A stretch of 24,512 nt of DNA from the NCBI GenBank assembly GCA_937901055.1, contig CALCGO010000451.1, positions 1 to 24,512 of the forward strand. Direction: 5' to 3'. Source of the DNA: an uncultured Rhodobacterales bacterium (GTDB lineage: Bacteria > Pseudomonadota > Alphaproteobacteria > Rhodobacterales > Rhodobacteraceae). Below, one piece after another: positions 22,481-24,512 of the stretch. A model generated the notes under the pieces. The model did not search any database and had not been told where the DNA came from. It was given only the letters and a program-made list of their open reading frames with translations. The translations under genes and the position numbers were made by a program. The number at the start of each line of letters is the position of its first letter. The stretch's first letter is position 1.

Positions 22481-23178
22481 TTGCGGGCCTCCAGCCATTT
22501 TTCGACTTGTGCGCCGGTGATCATCGCAAGGACAGCGGCAACCATTAGCCAAAGGTTATAGGGCATCCACGAGAGGGCCAAGGCAACGACAACCGATACG
22601 ACAGCCGCTGCCAGATGCGGCAGGCTTCGCAGGCTGGGGGCTACGATGGCGATGAAGGTAATCGGGATAGCAAAATCCAATGCGAATTCGGCTGGAATGG
22701 CTGACCCAACCAGCCCGCCAATCAGAGAAAATCCATACCAGAAAGGGCCGATTGCCGAGATTGTACCAAAGAAGTAGGCAATTTTTTCGCTTAACGGCAT
22801 ATCGGGGGAGCGTTCGTATTTCTCTATCGATACGCCGTAGGACTGGTCGACCATGAAATAGGACACCAACACTTTCTGCCATGTTAACGCCTTGCCTAGA
22901 TGGGGCGTTAAGGAGGCCGAATACATAACCATGCGTAAATTTACGGCTAGTCCGGTGAGGATGGCCACAAATACCGGGGCGCCATCGACCAGCAATTGCA
23001 CAGATGCAAACTGAGCCGCGCCCGCGATTACAAGCGCTGTCATTGCCATGGTTTGGGCAAGCGAAAACCCTGCCTCGGTTGCGACTACACCGAAAAGCAG
23101 CCCGAACGGGGCTATCACCAGTAAAAAGGGCGCTCCAGCGCGAACACCTTGCCAATATACGCTGCGAGTTCTGGACAT
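22477..23178 (-). CDS. azlC: AzlC family branched-chain amino acid exporter subunit
   Basis: This 233-aa large subunit of the AzlCD permease lies in the inner membrane. The family signature runs through WQGVRAGAPFLLVIAPFGLLFGVVA near the start, then AGAAQFASVQLL, NLRMVMYSASLTPHL and the SYFMVDQSYG motif. Further helices end near SLRSLPHLAAAVVSVVVALAL. The ATG at 23178 is preferred (GAGG 6 nt upstream). An ATG at 23190 with AAGGA 9 nt upstream is a real alternative, adding four residues. The gene overlaps azlD by 4 nt and is divergent from fdhD across a gap of about 75 nt. Confidence 0.94.
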   Translation of the reverse strand: MSRTRSVYWQGVRAGAPFLLVIAPFGLLFGVVATEAGFSLAQTMAMTALVIAGAAQFASVQLLVDGAPVFVAILTGLAVNLRMVMYSASLTPHLGKALTWQKVLVSYFMVDQSYGVSIEKYERSPDMPLSEKIAYFFGTISAIGPFWYGFSLIGGLVGSAIPAEFALDFAIPITFIAIVAPSLRSLPHLAAAVVSVVVALALSWMPYNLWLMVAAVLAMITGAQVEKWLEARK

Positions 23179-23254
23179 ATCCGACCTCATGTTGCAAATT
23201 CCTTCATGCGTATAGCGCAGTGACATTCCTTTGACCAATCAAGAGTATTGCGAC

Positions 23255-24121
23255 GTGACGGAACAATTATTGATAAAACCGAACCTCCTCGATGCGCGCC
23301 TGACGCGCGGGGTGTCCGGGGTTGATCATCACGGCGAAATACAGAATATCCGTGTGGTCGAAGAGCGACCGTTAACGATTTATTTGAACGGGCAAGAAAT
23401 CGTGACGGCCATGACTATTGGTGATTATCCCGAGTATCTGGCTGTCGGGTATTTGCGCAATCAGGCGATGCTGTTGCCCGACGATGTAGTCACGCGTGTG
23501 GATTTTGACGAAGAGGTTGAAACCGTCGTGGTCAGGACTGAACGGAAGACGGATTACGAAGAAAAGCTAAAGAAAAAGACGCGAACTTCGGGATGCGCTG
23601 TCGGGACGGTTTTTGGCGATATGATGGACGGGCTGGATGATGTGCAACTGCCTGCAACCCCGCTGAAAACCAGTTGGCTTTATTCGTTGGCACATCAGAT
23701 CAATACCATGCCTAGCTTGTACCTCGAGGCTGGCGCCATTCATGGCTCGGTTCTGTGTCGCGAGGATGTTCCGCTCGTCTATATGGAAGATGTCGGGCGT
23801 CACAATGCGGTAGATAAAATAGCAGGCTGGATGATGCTGGAGGGCGAAACGGCGGATGACAAGATTATGTATACCACGGGCCGATTAACGTCCGAGATGG
23901 TGATAAAAACGGCGATGATGGGGATCCCGACGCTGGCGTCTCGGTCCGGCTTTACAGCTTGGGGGGTTGAAATCGCGCGGCAGGTTGGGCTGACCTTGAT
24001 CGGACGGATGCGCGGAAAGCGGTTCATCTGCCTTAGCGGTGCGGATCGGTTGGAATGGGATGCGGATGTGAATGCAGTGAAAGACGAGCCGAAGAAATTC
24101 GTTCGTAAGGGTAAGGTCTGA
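23255..24121 (+). CDS. fdhD: FdhD, formate dehydrogenase accessory sulfurtransferase
   Basis: This 288-aa protein delivers sulfur from IscS to the molybdenum cofactor for formate dehydrogenases (known for E. coli FdhD). Recognised blocks: ERPLTIYLNGQEIVTAMTIGDYPEYLAVGYL, the cysteine loop RTSGCAVGTVFGD (Cys114), HGSVLCREDVPLVYMEDVGRHNAVDKIAGW, and YTTGRLTSEMVIKTAMMGIPTLASRS. Only the first cysteine of the usual CxxC pair is present in the loop. The start is uncertain: GTG at 23255, with AGAG 9 nt upstream, is used here; a TTG at 23231 is in frame. The stop overlaps the mobA ATG by one base. No formate dehydrogenase genes are visible in the window. Confidence 0.94.
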   Translation: MTEQLLIKPNLLDARLTRGVSGVDHHGEIQNIRVVEERPLTIYLNGQEIVTAMTIGDYPEYLAVGYLRNQAMLLPDDVVTRVDFDEEVETVVVRTERKTDYEEKLKKKTRTSGCAVGTVFGDMMDGLDDVQLPATPLKTSWLYSLAHQINTMPSLYLEAGAIHGSVLCREDVPLVYMEDVGRHNAVDKIAGWMMLEGETADDKIMYTTGRLTSEMVIKTAMMGIPTLASRSGFTAWGVEIARQVGLTLIGRMRGKRFICLSGADRLEWDADVNAVKDEPKKFVRKGKV

Positions 24122-24512
24122 TGAAAGTAGCTGGTGTTATATTGGCGGGCGGTCAATCTTCGCGCATGGGCGGTGGCGATAAATCATTGCTCGACCTTGG
24201 TGGCCAAACTATTTTGGCGCGAGTGATCGCACGGCTTGGGTCGCAGGTTGAGGCGATGGCCTTGAACGCGAATGGTAATCCGGAGCGGTTTGCACAATAC
24301 GGTTTGCCAGTGGTAGCGGACTCGATCGACGGTTTTGCGGGGCCTTTGGCGGGCGTTCTGGCAGGAATGGACTGGGCGCACGAGCGAGGTGCCGAATATA
24401 TTGTGACGGCAGCGGCGGACACACCATTTTTCCCTGATCATCTGTTGGTCGCGCTGCGAATGGCGCAAGAATCCGAGAATACGCCTTTGGCGATGGCAAT
24501 GACAACGGACCC
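24121..24512 (+). CDS. mobA: MobA, molybdenum cofactor guanylyltransferase (3' truncated by window edge)
   Basis: About 130 residues are visible before the window ends without a stop. MobA attaches GMP to molybdopterin, giving the bis-MGD cofactor used by formate dehydrogenase and other DMSO-reductase family enzymes. The N-terminal nucleotide-binding loop VILAGGQSSRMGGGDKSLLDLGG is diagnostic. FAGPLAGVLAGMDWA and the metal-binding YIVTAAADTPFFP block follow in the right order. The ATG overlaps the last base of the fdhD stop (TGATG), so the pair is translationally coupled. The pairing makes sense because both proteins finish the cofactor for the same enzymes. Confidence 0.95.
   Translation, partial: MKVAGVILAGGQSSRMGGGDKSLLDLGGQTILARVIARLGSQVEAMALNANGNPERFAQYGLPVVADSIDGFAGPLAGVLAGMDWAHERGAEYIVTAAADTPFFPDHLLVALRMAQESENTPLAMAMTTD

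Noticed and set aside
22556..23197. 213-codon open frame on the minus strand overlapping azlC in another frame
   Set aside because: The azlC frame has coherent membrane helices and family motifs plus a ribosome site; the alternative frame is Arg/Cys/Ser-rich with no domain.
1..24512. Defence island, prophage, insertion sequence, CRISPR or tRNA-linked island
   Set aside because: No transposase, integrase, phage, Cas, toxin-antitoxin or restriction genes, no direct repeat arrays and no cloverleaf sequences were found on either strand by reading.

Overview
The window reads as a chromosomal housekeeping segment of a marine alphaproteobacterium of the Rhodobacterales (Roseobacter group). The evidence is a five-gene F1-only ATP synthase operon (atpHAGDC, with no F0 genes beside it), the alphaproteobacterial styles of Prs, PheS/PheT and DUF1244, and base composition in the mid-50s percent GC. 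No rRNA, tRNA, CRISPR array, insertion sequence, prophage or defence system is visible. Nearly every base is coding, with many 1-8 nt gene overlaps.

Layout. (1) 2-478: the tail of a SAM methyltransferase cut by the window edge, then a 255-nt regulatory gap. (2) 734-5592: atpH-atpA-atpG-atpD-atpC, closed by a rho-independent terminator. (3) 5715-6062: a small H-type lectin-domain gene meeting prs (minus strand) tail to tail. (4) 7197-8012: an alpha/beta hydrolase divergent from prs; a perfect 10-bp inverted repeat lies between them. (5) 7992-11527, minus strand, read right to left: N-formylglutamate amidohydrolase, DUF1244 protein, ZnuA-like zinc-binding protein, YcgN-type cysteine-cluster protein, threonine aldolase. 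The first three genes overlap and the last two abut. (6) 11699-14110: pyruvate kinase, a 74-aa membrane protein, then rpmI-rplT behind a leader that folds into three successive hairpins. (7) 14245-19051: pheS, a 91-aa membrane protein, a 23-codon ORF resembling the start of pheT, a GNAT acetyltransferase, pheT and a YtoQ-family gene, chained mostly by ATGA/GTGA overlaps. (8) 19070-20383: a YfcG-like glutathione transferase divergent from mscL. (9) 20438-23178: alanine dehydrogenase divergent from its likely Lrp/AsnC regulator, which faces azlC-azlD (branched-chain amino acid exporter). (10) 23255 to the end: fdhD-mobA (molybdenum cofactor handling), mobA cut by the window edge.

How the genes work together: the window covers ATP synthesis, PRPP synthesis, lower glycolysis, ribosome assembly, phenylalanyl-tRNA charging, alanine and branched-chain amino acid balance, osmotic protection and molybdo-enzyme maturation. 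I see no convincing new biological system. The signals most worth following are the pheS-pheT interruption with an apparent duplicated pheT start, the metal- and cysteine-rich minus-strand cluster with a lone ZnuA, and the structured leader in front of rpmI-rplT.
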